A stretch of 64,000 nucleotides of DNA from CAYPFY01 sp964410105. Lineage in GTDB: Bacteria; Bacteroidota; Ignavibacteria; UBA10030; SZUA-254. Of this stretch, positions 8,801 through 17,427 are shown in pieces. The translations under genes and the position numbers were made by a program. Under the pieces are notes generated by a model. That model did no database searches. It was not told the origin of the DNA and saw nothing but the letters and a program-made list of their open reading frames with translations. Location: positions 1 through 64,000 of the forward strand of contig CAYPFY010000019.1 of NCBI GenBank assembly GCA_964410105.1, written 5' to 3'. Each line of letters opens with the position of its first letter. Position 1 is the first letter of the stretch.

Positions 8801-11800
8801 ATTATGCGGTATATCGGCGCAAGCGCCGGCGGGATTCTTGAACAGAATATTACTTCTCTTGAAATATGGGTAAAGGCTAATCCCTCCGACCCGGCTGATC
8901 TTTCTACCGGCAGACTTCTTGTCGATCTCGGCAGGATCTCTGAGGCGATAATTCCTACGAATCCGAAGAGGCTGTTTTCTGAAGATCATGTGAGAACGCC
9001 CGAGAATCCCGACGGGATCGCAAACGGCGTCAGAAACCCGGGCGAAGATGTTGGGCTCGATATGCTGAACGATTCCCAGGAAGATACCGCCTATGCCTCC
9101 TTCCTCCAGTCAAATCAGGGAGATCCCGACGTCGATCCCAACGATCCCTCCGGCGATGACTGGCAACCTTACGTGACCGGCACCAAGAATCCTTTAAGAG
9201 ATCTGCGGAAGTTTAACGGAACCGAAAATAACGCGAATGATCCCGCCGGCCTGCTTCCCAATACCGAAGATCTTAACGGAAATGGTGTCCTGGATGCCGA
9301 CGATCAGTATCTGGAATATGAAATTCCGCTCGATACGACCGGGAATCCCCTCCATATCGGCGGGCAGAATGGCTGGTATCAGTTCCATATTCCTTTACTC
9401 CAGGCAACCCGGATTCTTCCCAGCCCGGGAGATTCAGCCTCACGCGCAGCCGAGGCACAGTCTATTCTTCAAAACGTTCAGTACGTCCGGCTCTGGGTCT
9501 CCGGGTTTTCCAGCCCCGTGCAAATCCGTATCGCCGAGATGGATCTGGTGGGGAATCAGTGGCTGGAACGGACGAAGGATGACAGCGTGCTAAAGGTCTC
9601 CGTCGTAAATATCGAGGATAACCCCGACTATTACCGCGACTGGCAGGAGCTGGGTATCGTCCGGCAGAAGGACCGCACAGACCCCAATCAGGTTATCGAA
9701 GGCAACGAGCAGTCTCTCGCTCTTGTGATTAAGGATCTCGGGAGGGATTCGTCCCGGGAGGCGGTGAAATCGTTCAACGTCCGCCCGCTCGATTTGTTTA
9801 ACTACAAGACGATGAAGATGTTCGTTCACGGGGACCCGACCTTCTCGTTCCTCTCGCCTGAGATTCACGACGCCGATATTTATCTCCGCTTCGGCTCCGA
9901 TTCGCTTAACTATTATGAGTACCGCGCTCCCATACACCCGGGCTGGGATGTCAGTGAGAATAATATGAATATCTCTTTCGCCCAGGTGACCGCCCTGAAA
10001 TCGAGCAGGGACTCTTCATCTCAATATTTATCGCGGCCGGTCACCGGCGGTCCGCCGGGCGCACGCTACGGCGTGAAAGGGAATCCATCCCTCAGACAGA
10101 TCCGTGAGATTTCCATCGGCGTAGTGAATCTGGGCACCGGGAGAATCTCAGGCCAGGTCTGGGTGAATGAGCTGCGTCTTGTCGACGTGGATAATTCATC
10201 CGGCGTCGCCTATCGGTTCGATACCCAGATCAAGCTCGCGGACCTCGGGAATATCGGGTTTAACTATTCACAAACCGATCCCCACTTCCACGCCCTCGAC
10301 CAGCGGTTCGGCTCCCAGAATACGAATGCCAACTGGTCCGTCAATGCCAATGCCGCTCTTGAAAAATTCTTTCCCCCGGAATGGCAGGGGACGACCCTCC
10401 CCGTGGCTTACACGCATTCTGAACAGCTCGTGAAACCGAAGTATCTTCCCAATACCGATGTCGTCGTCACCGAGGCCGCCGCGCTCGCCTCTGCCCGGGC
10501 TGCACAGGATTCTACCGCAACGCCGAAGAGAATTGCGTTTGCAAGCGACGATGTGATTTCACAATCGCAGACCCTGGGCGTGACGAATTCCTACTCGATC
10601 CCGAATTTTCGCCTCGCCTTCCCGACTCAGCTCTGGTATGTCAGGGATACGTTCAGCAAGCTTTCGTATTCGTTTACCTATAACACCGCCCGCTTTCGCG
10701 ATCCGACGATCGCCGAACGGTATAGCTGGTTCTGGAATCTTCGCGTGAATTATTCGGTGAACATTCCCTCCGATTACTACGTGCAACCCTTCAAAGGGTT
10801 ATTTGCCGGAGTGTTTCTGCTCGATGCGTTTAAGGACTGGAAGTTTTACTATATGCCCATCCTGAGCATCTCGACGAGCGCAGGCGGCAACCGGTCCCGC
10901 TCCTATGAAATCGCCCGCGTCGCCGGCAGCGTTCCCCGTGAGAACAGGAATTTCGGCGCCAGCAAGTCTTTCGGCTTCAACTGGAGGCTGACCGAAGGGG
11001 GTCTCACAAACCTTTCCGGCGACTACGGCCTTTCCATCGACCGGAATCTGGTCAACCTCGATAATGATTCCACGGGTCGCGGGTTTGGCTCCCTGATGAA
11101 AAGCCTGTTCTTCGGCGGCCGCGACGGGCGCTACGGGCAAAGGGTGTCCATCAATACTCATCCCAAGATCCCGGATATTCTCGATATCCCTCGGTACCTG
11201 GATATCAACGGCGGATATTCTGTCAATTATTCGTGGCAAAACACCTTCCAGCAGGGTGATATCGGAAAAAGCGCCGGCTGGGATAATAATATTAATGCGA
11301 GTTTTGCGTTCCGGTTGAAATCCCTGACCGACCCCTGGTTCGATTCGCGCGGGGAAGAGGCTCCCCTCCCACAGCCGAAGTCGCCAAAGAGTCCCTCCGA
11401 CACCTCGAAGGGAACCGAGAATAAGCCGGAAGGGGGCAGCAAGAGTCTGCTCAAACAACTGAAGTCGCTCGCGCGGGTTTTCATCAAAATCCCGTTCCTC
11501 GACTATGAGACGATCAATATCACGTTCAGCCAGACGAATCAGTCAGGGAACGGCGCGGTGCTCGGGCAGACGGGGTTTAAAAATTTCTGGGGAAGACTCC
11601 CGTTCCAGGGATCTCTCGAGCGGAACGGTCCCTCGCGTCTCTATCAGCTCGGTCTTATCTCCGATCCGAGCGGGACGCTCAGGTATTCTCCCTCGTCAAG
11701 CTTCCCCTTCATCGGCTGGAAGGTCATCCCGGGCCGCCGCGCCCCCGGTGCCGTCATCCCTGACCGCTTCGCCGAGTCGAATACGATCGCCCTCCGCACA

Positions 11801-12799
11801 AACCGCCCCCTCTGGCAGGGGGCTACCCTCGAACTTAATTGGAAGGTGGGATGGCAGTTCGCTAAATCGACGGCGATCAGTACCGACTCCCTCGGCTACC
11901 AGCATCCCGGCGAACCCCAGACGGCCGGAAGTATCGAAAGGTCTTTCCTTTCATTACCCCCCGTGCTGTTTTTCAAGGTTTTTAAGAGTAATCTCGAGGA
12001 CGTAGGCAACAAATTCGACAAGCTTCAAAAGGCCCGCATCGATGAGACGGAACGGGCGAGCTTCGCAAAGACTGACCTCGCAGAGGCGTTCGAGAAGGGA
12101 TTTGAGGCGCTTCCGTTTCTCAATCGACTTTTCGGCCAGTATGTGCCACGCCCCAACTGGACTCTCCGCTGGGATGGCATTGAACGGGTTATAGGTATCG
12201 GCGGATTTATCGAGAGGATGTCTTTTGAAAATGCCTATACGTCGACCTTCAGGCGAGACTACCGCGGCTATACCGGGCTCGGCGATCAGACGGACGCGGA
12301 ACGGGTGACGTACGGATTCTCGCCCCTCGCCGGCATCAACGCGTCGTTCAGGCAGTTTCTCAAAGGGACGATGTCCGGGACGTTCCGCTATAATTCGACG
12401 AACGCCTATGACCTGAATCTCGCCGCATCTCCCGCCAACATCGTTGAAACGGCGTCACGGGAGATTTCGCTGTCACTGACCTATTCGAGAAAGGGTTTTT
12501 CGTTCCCGCTCTTCGGCCTGAACCTTTCCAATGATATGGATGTGAGTTTTACATTCTCTCTGACGAAGAATAACCATACGCGGTACGATCCTGTTTTCCT
12601 CTCGTCAAACCAGGAGGGTATTCCTTTGGAAGGGAGCACGCGTACCCAGTACGAGCCGCGTATCCGGTATGTGCTGAGTACCCGCGTGACCGCCTCGATT
12701 TTCTATCGCTATGCCAAGACCGCTCCCGACGAAGGGGGTTCTCTTATTTATGGCATTACGACGAATGAGGCAGGGATCGATATCCATATTTCCATCTAA
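5885..12799 (+). CDS. sprA: T9SS outer-membrane translocon SprA (Sov)
   Basis: This 2304-residue protein is the size of SprA, the very large outer-membrane barrel that forms the protein-conducting pore of the type IX secretion system. A signal peptide (hydrophobic segment ending SHAQ near residue 33) is followed by the SprA amino-terminal region with its INIRVNGGVDIRG and DWNTQRTFEYENQLKIKYTG strands. The hallmark SIAYIDDFEGA occurs in the middle. The last strands end in IDIHISI. The chosen start is TTG at 5885; a GTG at 5927 would also leave a usable signal peptide, and neither has a clear Shine-Dalgarno. The gene is divergent from lptF and 42 bases ahead of porX. No frameshift is seen. The T9SS core genes porKLMN are not in the window. 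Confidence 0.93.
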   Translation: MTSLRAHIPRCTRCVFLASALLVCLVSSASHAQNLDSLARADSIRRAMPFPGADSSEFFRPFAGDSLRARLDSLRARGDTLKIDTSRTWVVYKDSTVRIAQFVHKRHDSPVVELFPRPNYSLYLDPYPAVYKRDIEIDSSGNTVTATERVNDKNVKVPQSISLDDYIHQRYRQENLRIWRSFITPYTMRQNQDELGGLLGNFTNISIPVPANPIFSIFGKNYINIRVNGGVDIRGAFKNETSDQQTISQLDRSRSEPNFNQDVQINVNGTIGDKLNILADWNTQRTFEYENQLKIKYTGYDDEIIQSIEAGNVSLQTPSLVGGGQALFGIKAKMQMGPLTLTSLVSQKKGQTKELTVSGGATSNDITIFPQQYSTNHFFVDIGYRDFYEQLHAAQSPLLTQEILNKQIVLFDVYASVTSVQQVNNGQYVIGKAFIGLPARIGPNYQQSDLPANTAPGQFEEGYFIRLTPNKDFSIDQYGGIINLNTSLSEEQVLAISYTTNSQEYYGGKLGTSDTLILKLIKPKQLSNNPAYHPAWDLMLKNIYPLHLSNVKKQGFSLSILRRTDGAEINTVIGQPLLSVLGLDRYDNNNAPHPNNEFDFIPGLTIDVDHGEIIFPTLRPFDSTIVRYFAALSPPQTVPDSLRFPQLYDTTSFAAGNDNIRNKYYLKITASGSQSSRFQLGFNIVEGSVQVLFNGAPMLPNVDYTVDYIIGEVVIRRPEALLPGANVQVKYEQNDLFQLASKTLLGARGELALWPNTSLGFTAMNLNQATLSDKVRLNEEPTNNLIVGTDFSSSFNLPFLTSAIDALPLIRTKEMSSIRFGGEAAYSLPDPNTKKSLVAGDNNLSIAYIDDFEGARRTIPLPVSYVAWTLASAPFLTFLGPAASDSDKNATKAQLSWYNVLPTDVLSQEIWPNRATRSGQNQVTVLNMDFDPNHRGVYNFSPHLDQTLHRTSIGPNTGTADNPVERRKNWNGIMRYIGASAGGILEQNITSLEIWVKANPSDPADLSTGRLLVDLGRISEAIIPTNPKRLFSEDHVRTPENPDGIANGVRNPGEDVGLDMLNDSQEDTAYASFLQSNQGDPDVDPNDPSGDDWQPYVTGTKNPLRDLRKFNGTENNANDPAGLLPNTEDLNGNGVLDADDQYLEYEIPLDTTGNPLHIGGQNGWYQFHIPLLQATRILPSPGDSASRAAEAQSILQNVQYVRLWVSGFSSPVQIRIAEMDLVGNQWLERTKDDSVLKVSVVNIEDNPDYYRDWQELGIVRQKDRTDPNQVIEGNEQSLALVIKDLGRDSSREAVKSFNVRPLDLFNYKTMKMFVHGDPTFSFLSPEIHDADIYLRFGSDSLNYYEYRAPIHPGWDVSENNMNISFAQVTALKSSRDSSSQYLSRPVTGGPPGARYGVKGNPSLRQIREISIGVVNLGTGRISGQVWVNELRLVDVDNSSGVAYRFDTQIKLADLGNIGFNYSQTDPHFHALDQRFGSQNTNANWSVNANAALEKFFPPEWQGTTLPVAYTHSEQLVKPKYLPNTDVVVTEAAALASARAAQDSTATPKRIAFASDDVISQSQTLGVTNSYSIPNFRLAFPTQLWYVRDTFSKLSYSFTYNTARFRDPTIAERYSWFWNLRVNYSVNIPSDYYVQPFKGLFAGVFLLDAFKDWKFYYMPILSISTSAGGNRSRSYEIARVAGSVPRENRNFGASKSFGFNWRLTEGGLTNLSGDYGLSIDRNLVNLDNDSTGRGFGSLMKSLFFGGRDGRYGQRVSINTHPKIPDILDIPRYLDINGGYSVNYSWQNTFQQGDIGKSAGWDNNINASFAFRLKSLTDPWFDSRGEEAPLPQPKSPKSPSDTSKGTENKPEGGSKSLLKQLKSLARVFIKIPFLDYETINITFSQTNQSGNGAVLGQTGFKNFWGRLPFQGSLERNGPSRLYQLGLISDPSGTLRYSPSSSFPFIGWKVIPGRRAPGAVIPDRFAESNTIALRTNRPLWQGATLELNWKVGWQFAKSTAISTDSLGYQHPGEPQTAGSIERSFLSLPPVLFFKVFKSNLEDVGNKFDKLQKARIDETERASFAKTDLAEAFEKGFEALPFLNRLFGQYVPRPNWTLRWDGIERVIGIGGFIERMSFENAYTSTFRRDYRGYTGLGDQTDAERVTYGFSPLAGINASFRQFLKGTMSGTFRYNSTNAYDLNLAASPANIVETASREISLSLTYSRKGFSFPLFGLNLSNDMDVSFTFSLTKNNHTRYDPVFLSSNQEGIPLEGSTRTQYEPRIRYVLSTRVTASIFYRYAKTAPDEGGSLIYGITTNEAGIDIHISI

Positions 12800-12841
12800 T
12801 TGATTATAGGCGCCTTAATGACTAATTTGAAGGAGTAGCCG

Positions 12842-14416
12842 ATGCAAACGATGACTGCCAAGGGTAAAATTCTGTGGGTGGACGATGAGATCGAGATGCT
12901 CAGATCCCATATCTTGCTGCTTTCCGATAAAGGGTATGCGGTCGATACCGCCACCAACGGCGAAGATGCGATTGAAATGGTGAAATCGAAGTCGTTCGAT
13001 CTCGTTTTTCTCGACGAGATGATGGCCGGGATGGGCGGGCTGGCGACTCTTTCCAAACTAAAAGATCTCCGCCCGGAACTTCCGATCGTGATGATTACGA
13101 AGAACGAAGATGAAGGCCTCATGGAGGAGGCTATCGGGGTAAAAATAAGCGATTATCTCACGAAACCGGTGAACCCGAGCCAGGTGCTCCTGGCGTGCAA
13201 GAAGTTTCTCGAAGGGAAGAAGATCGCCGGCGAACATGTTTCCCGCGATTATATCAAGGAGTTTAATGAAATATCCCAGTCACTCCAGTCGCCACTCTCC
13301 GCCTCGCAGTGGGCCGGGATCTATACGAAGCTTGTGGACTGGTCGCTCGAGATGGACCACCACCCCGAACTGGGGCTCAAACAGACGCTGACCGATCAAA
13401 TCAGAGAGTGTAACGTCGAATTCTCAAAGTTTATCGAACGGAATTACCGCAACTGGCTTGAACAGGCTAAGAGGCCTACCCTTTCGATCGACGTCGTGGA
13501 ACGGTATGTTATCCCGGAGATCCGGGAGCCGAATACGACGGTCGTTTTTTTCGTGATAGACTGCCTCCGGCTCGATCAGTGGATGCAGATGGAAACCCCG
13601 CTGCGCGAGCTTTTCGATGTCACAAAAGATTTTTATTTCTCGATTCTCCCGACCGCCACGCCCTATTCACGAAATTCAATTTTCAGCGGGGCATGGCCCG
13701 ATGAGACCGAAATACGATTTCCGGAAATCTGGGAACAGTGGGAGGACGACGATAACAGCCGCAACCGCTACGAACATCAGTTTCTCGACAATCTTCTGGA
13801 AAGACGGAAGATCCAGCTGAAGCCGGACTCGAAGTATGTAAAAATTCTTGACGCGGATTTCGGCCGGAATATCGAACAGAATATTCTCTCTTACGCCAAG
13901 AATCCCCTTACCGCCATCGTGGTGAATTTTGTGGATATGCTCGCCCACGGCCGCTCCGATTCCGATATTCTTAAGGAAATCGCACCCGATGAGGCGGCTT
14001 ACCGCTCGCTCACCGCCTCATGGTTCCAGCATTCGTCGCTCTATTCGATGCTCCGCACGCTCTCCCGCCAGAAGAATGTGACGATTATTCTCACGACCGA
14101 TCACGGCAGCATCCGGAGTCTCCGCGGTACGAAGGTGATCGGCGACCGCGAGGCCTCCACCAACCTACGGTACAAATACGGCCGCAATCTCAAGGCCGAC
14201 GAGAGGCACGCGATTTTCGTCAAGAATCCGCGCGATTACCGGCTCCCGAAACGGAGCGTGACGATCAATTACCTGATCGCCAAAGAGGATTATTACTTCG
14301 TCTACCCGACCGACTACCACAAATACCTGAATCAATACCGGGATAGCTTCCAGCATGGCGGCATCTCGATGGAGGAGATGATTCTCCCCGTCGTGAAGCT
14401 GAAGCCGAAAGGATGA
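12842..14416 (+). CDS. porX: T9SS response regulator PorX with PglZ domain
   Basis: This 524-residue protein joins a receiver domain to a PglZ alkaline-phosphatase-like domain, the architecture of PorX. Receiver landmarks are the acidic pair D14-D15, the phospho-acceptor D58 in FLDEMM, and the lysine of LTKPVNP. The PglZ half has VVFFVIDCLRLDQW, ATPYSRNSIF with the likely nucleophile region, DMLAHGRSD and LTTDHGS, giving metal-binding Asp/His positions. PorX of Porphyromonas is needed for T9SS gene expression and has phosphodiesterase activity on oligonucleotides. AAGGAG (12830-12835) is six bases before the ATG. It follows sprA by 42 bases, so translocon and regulator are probably co-transcribed. 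The cognate kinase PorY is not in the window. Confidence 0.93.
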   Translation: MQTMTAKGKILWVDDEIEMLRSHILLLSDKGYAVDTATNGEDAIEMVKSKSFDLVFLDEMMAGMGGLATLSKLKDLRPELPIVMITKNEDEGLMEEAIGVKISDYLTKPVNPSQVLLACKKFLEGKKIAGEHVSRDYIKEFNEISQSLQSPLSASQWAGIYTKLVDWSLEMDHHPELGLKQTLTDQIRECNVEFSKFIERNYRNWLEQAKRPTLSIDVVERYVIPEIREPNTTVVFFVIDCLRLDQWMQMETPLRELFDVTKDFYFSILPTATPYSRNSIFSGAWPDETEIRFPEIWEQWEDDDNSRNRYEHQFLDNLLERRKIQLKPDSKYVKILDADFGRNIEQNILSYAKNPLTAIVVNFVDMLAHGRSDSDILKEIAPDEAAYRSLTASWFQHSSLYSMLRTLSRQKNVTIILTTDHGSIRSLRGTKVIGDREASTNLRYKYGRNLKADERHAIFVKNPRDYRLPKRSVTINYLIAKEDYYFVYPTDYHKYLNQYRDSFQHGGISMEEMILPVVKLKPKG

Positions 14417-14420
14417 GGCC

Positions 14421-14852
14421 GTGGCCCAAAGCTTCTTGTCTCATTCGGTCGGGGAAACTTTTCGGCTCGGATCGGAGTTTGCGAAAAAACTCCACCCGGG
14501 CGATGTCGTCGCTCTCTACGGCGAGCTCGGCTCAGGGAAAACTCATTTCATAAAAGGCGCCTGCCAGGGTCTCGGCGTCGCCGAGCATGTCGCAAGCCCC
14601 ACCTTCACGATTATCAACGAGTATGAGACTCCCTCGGTCCGGGTCTGCCATTTCGATTTTTACCGCCTTAAGGATCTTGCCGAACTGAGGGAGATCGGGT
14701 TCGATGAGTATTTTGCTGAAAATATCTGCCTGATCGAGTGGGCTGACCGGGTCAAGGAGTTGCTCCCCCCTCAACGGTTCGACATCTCGCTGAATTTCGG
14801 ACCTGACGAGAATTCACGGGCCATAACCATCGAAGCCCTGGAGGTTTCGTGA
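14421..14852 (+). CDS. tsaE: tRNA t6A37 biosynthesis ATPase TsaE
   Basis: This 143-residue protein belongs to the TsaE (YjeE) family, which supplies ATPase activity to the TsaBDE complex making N6-threonylcarbamoyladenosine in tRNA. The P-loop GELGSGKT is at 34-41, followed by the family signatures SPTFTIINEY, HFDFYRL and LIEWADR. It starts with GTG five bases after porX ends, and its stop overlaps the tsaB start as GTGA. It therefore sits in one run with tsaB and accD. Length is normal for the family. Confidence 0.95.
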   Translation: MAQSFLSHSVGETFRLGSEFAKKLHPGDVVALYGELGSGKTHFIKGACQGLGVAEHVASPTFTIINEYETPSVRVCHFDFYRLKDLAELREIGFDEYFAENICLIEWADRVKELLPPQRFDISLNFGPDENSRAITIEALEVS

Positions 14853-15553
14853 TTATTCTCGGAATCGAAACGTCTACCGCCGTCTGCGCAGCCTGCCTCG
14901 CCCAGGATAACGCGATTCTCTCTGAAAAGACCCGCCGGGAGGATAAGGTGCACTCGGAGATTCTGATGTCGTTCATAGACGAATGCCTCATCTCTACCGG
15001 CTGCAATCTCTCGAAACTGGATGGGATCGCCATATCAATCGGCCCCGGCTCCTTTACCGGCCTCCGTATCGGCCTCAGCGTCGCTAAGGGGCTCGCCTAT
15101 GCCACAGCAAAGCCTCTTGCGGCAGTCCCTACGCTGGAGGCGCTTGCACACCAGGCGATCCGCTATGATCTTGTCAGGGATAATGATTATATTCTCCCCG
15201 TGATCCGGGCACGACGCGATGAGGGCTATTGTGCCCTCTATAGGCGAAAAGGGGGCTCTTTCCATGAGATGCAGCCGGTGAAGGTGTTGGCTTATAAGGA
15301 AATTCAGCTCCCGGCACGCGGATCGACCCTGCTCATGGGCGACGGCGCCGGTGCTCTGTACGCAAGCCTCGCCGCTGTATCCGGAATCAGCTCCGTCATT
15401 CTCCCCGATGATCCAGTCCGCCTCCCGACGGCCTCCACCATAGCTCTTCTCGGCACACAAAAGCTGAAGGACAGGGAGTTCGCCGATGCTGCGACGATCG
15501 AACCTCTCTACGTAAAGGAATTCTCCCCCAGGATCAGCCAGCTGGTGTTCTAA
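14849..15553 (+). CDS. tsaB: tRNA t6A37 biosynthesis protein TsaB
   Basis: This 234-residue protein is TsaB (YeaZ), the non-catalytic partner of TsaD in t6A synthesis. It opens with the ASKHA-fold signature MIILGIETST and contains the conserved IAISIGPGSFTGLRIGLSVAKG segment. The GTG start overlaps tsaE by four bases. The stop overlaps the accD start by one base (TAATG). TsaD itself is not in the window. The adjacency of tsaE and tsaB supports both calls. Confidence 0.95.
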   Translation: MIILGIETSTAVCAACLAQDNAILSEKTRREDKVHSEILMSFIDECLISTGCNLSKLDGIAISIGPGSFTGLRIGLSVAKGLAYATAKPLAAVPTLEALAHQAIRYDLVRDNDYILPVIRARRDEGYCALYRRKGGSFHEMQPVKVLAYKEIQLPARGSTLLMGDGAGALYASLAAVSGISSVILPDDPVRLPTASTIALLGTQKLKDREFADAATIEPLYVKEFSPRISQLVF

Positions 15554-16395
15554 TGGCCTGGTTCCGCCGCTCTAAAGCGAGTATCGAAACGCCCGCCGCC
15601 CGCAAGGATGCCCCCGACGGCATGTGGACGAAATGCGAGGGGTGCGGCGAGATTATCCACCGCAAACAGCTCGAGCAACAGCTGTTCACATGCATCAAGT
15701 GCAATTATCACTTCCGCATAGGCTCCAAGGAGTATATCAGTATCCTTCTCGATGAGGGATCTTTCAGGGAGATGGATCGAAAGATGCGCTCCACCGACCC
15801 CCTGAGTTTTACCGATACGAAGGCCTATAAGGACCGCATCCGCGAATCTATCCGGCGCACGGGACTCTACGACGCCGCCCGCACAGGTACCGGGAAGATC
15901 AATAAGATCCACGTGGTGCTGGGGGTGATGGATTTTAGTTTCATCGGGGGGAGCATGGGCGCCGTGGTCGGCGAGAAGGTGGCCCGCGCTATCGATAAGT
16001 CGCAAAAGTCCAAAAACCCGCTCGTCATCGTGTCGTCCAGCGGGGGTGCCCGGATGATGGAAGGTGCCCTCTCCCTGATGCAGCTTGCCAAGACGAGCGC
16101 AAAGCTGGCAAAACTGTCCGATTCCGGAATTCCGTTCATCTCTGTGATGACAGACCCCACGACCGGCGGCGTCACAGCCAGCTTCGCTATGCTCGGCGAT
16201 GTGAATATCGTCGAGCCCGGCGCTCTTATCGGCTTCGCCGGCCCCCGCGTGATTAAACAAACAATCGGCAAAGACCTCCCCGAAGGCTTCCAACGCTCCG
16301 AGTTCCAGCTCGATCACGGCTTTGCCGATATGATCGTCCACCGCAAAGACCTGAAGGAGACGGTGACGAAGCTGCTTCATTATATGTGGTCCTAA
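15553..16395 (+). CDS. accD: Acetyl-CoA carboxylase carboxyltransferase subunit beta
   Basis: This is the 280-residue beta subunit of acetyl-CoA carboxylase, which with AccA moves the carboxyl group from biotin to acetyl-CoA, the first step of fatty acid synthesis. A four-cysteine zinc finger is visible (C28, C31, C47, C50). The crotonase-fold part has MDFSFIGGSMGAVVGEK, SSSGGARMMEG and DPTTGGVTASFA, the acetyl-CoA/oxyanion segments. Length is standard. It is translationally joined to tsaB and is about 47 kb from accA at the right edge, so the two subunits are not in one operon here. Confidence 0.97.
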   Translation: MAWFRRSKASIETPAARKDAPDGMWTKCEGCGEIIHRKQLEQQLFTCIKCNYHFRIGSKEYISILLDEGSFREMDRKMRSTDPLSFTDTKAYKDRIRESIRRTGLYDAARTGTGKINKIHVVLGVMDFSFIGGSMGAVVGEKVARAIDKSQKSKNPLVIVSSSGGARMMEGALSLMQLAKTSAKLAKLSDSGIPFISVMTDPTTGGVTASFAMLGDVNIVEPGALIGFAGPRVIKQTIGKDLPEGFQRSEFQLDHGFADMIVHRKDLKETVTKLLHYMWS

Positions 16396-16447
16396 AACCT
16401 ACGGACGGGGGGTTCTCATGAATTCCGAATTTTCTTGTATCTTATCT

Positions 16448-16472
16448 CAGGAAAAGGATGAAGATTTTCCTG
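16448..16472. terminator. Hairpin downstream of accD
   Basis: CAGGAAAA (16448-16455) and TTTTCCTG (16465-16472) are perfectly complementary across a nine-base loop. The following bases are not a clean T-run, but the arm itself contains TTTT. It could end the accD transcript or shape the arginase leader. Confidence 0.35.
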
Positions 16473-16506
16473 TAAGGTGTTAAAATAAATTAATTTGCCT
16501 TCAACA

Positions 16507-17406
16507 ATGACAATCCATATTATAGGTGTGCCGATGGACCTGGGCGGCGGCCGACGCGGCGTCGATATGGGTCCTTCGGCGATCAGAATCGCCGGAATCG
16601 GCGAAAAACTTCGCGATCTCGGCCACAAGCTGATCGATGAGGGCGACCTGGCCATCAAAACCCAGGAAGAACAGCGTATCAAGGATTTACACGCGAAGTA
16701 TCTTCCAGAAATCACCCGGGTGGTCAACGTTCTCGGCGCGAAGGTTTTAAAAATAATGCACCATGGTCACTTTCCCCTGACTCTCGGGGGAGATCACTCG
16801 ATCGCCATCGGGACGATCGGCGGGATCGCAGCCCACGCACGCTCTCAAAAGAAAAAAGTGGGCGTGATCTGGGTCGATGCGCACGGGGATTTTAATACGC
16901 CGGAGAGTTCGCCATCCGGCAATATTCACGGGATGCCGCTCGCAGTCTGCTGCGGCATCGGCCCACGGTCGCTGAGAAGTGTCTGTGGGAGTTTCCGCAA
17001 AGTCGACCCGCGGAATGTGGCGATCGTGGGCCTCCGGAATGTGGATCGGGTTGAGAGGGAAAATCTCATAAAATATGGCATCAATATTTTTACAATGGAA
17101 GAGATCGATAAGATAGGCGTGCATAAGGTGATGAAGAAGGTTCTTAAACTGCTGAAGACGGATTACCTCCACGTCAGTTTCGATCTCGATGGCGTCGACC
17201 CGGTCTATGCCCCAGGCGTGGGTACCCCGGTGAAGGGGGGGCTCGATTACCGCGAGGCACATCTCGTGATGGAAATGCTCGCCGAATCCAAACGGATGTC
17301 CTCCCTTGAACTTGTTGAAGTCAACCCGATTCTCGATAACCGCAACCAATCGGCGGAGTTTGCCGTCGAACTGGTACAGTCAGCCTTCGGGAAGAAGATT
17401 TTATGA
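16507..17406 (+). CDS. rocF: Arginase
   Basis: This 299-residue ureohydrolase fits arginase, which splits arginine to ornithine and urea with two manganese ions. All metal ligands are present: H97 in GGDHS, D124/H126/D128 in VDAHGDF, and D226/D228 in SFDLDGVDP. The substrate loop TPESSPSGNIHGMP with N139 and H141, and E271 in VEVNP, favour arginase over agmatinase or formiminoglutamase. The ATG at 16507 gives the usual family amino end; a TTG at 16495 would add four residues. No clear Shine-Dalgarno is seen and the upstream sequence is A/T-rich. It stands between accD and the TonB gene with no other arginine genes nearby. Confidence 0.92.
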   Translation: MTIHIIGVPMDLGGGRRGVDMGPSAIRIAGIGEKLRDLGHKLIDEGDLAIKTQEEQRIKDLHAKYLPEITRVVNVLGAKVLKIMHHGHFPLTLGGDHSIAIGTIGGIAAHARSQKKKVGVIWVDAHGDFNTPESSPSGNIHGMPLAVCCGIGPRSLRSVCGSFRKVDPRNVAIVGLRNVDRVERENLIKYGINIFTMEEIDKIGVHKVMKKVLKLLKTDYLHVSFDLDGVDPVYAPGVGTPVKGGLDYREAHLVMEMLAESKRMSSLELVEVNPILDNRNQSAEFAVELVQSAFGKKIL

Positions 17407-17427
17407 GCCAGACGGTCGAGGCGTGAA

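Noticed and set aside
10799..11458. Minus-strand frame of 219 codons inside sprA
   Set aside because: sprA continues through it as a barrel-forming protein with family features, and the opposite frame has no recognisable domain.
15550..16380. Long open frame on the minus strand opposite accD
   Set aside because: AccD on the plus strand has its zinc finger and catalytic motifs; the opposite frame only reflects GC-rich codons.
17404..17427. Tiny frame MSQTVEA between arginase and tonB
   Set aside because: Seven codons at the end of arginase with no ribosome binding site or repeat; probably chance.
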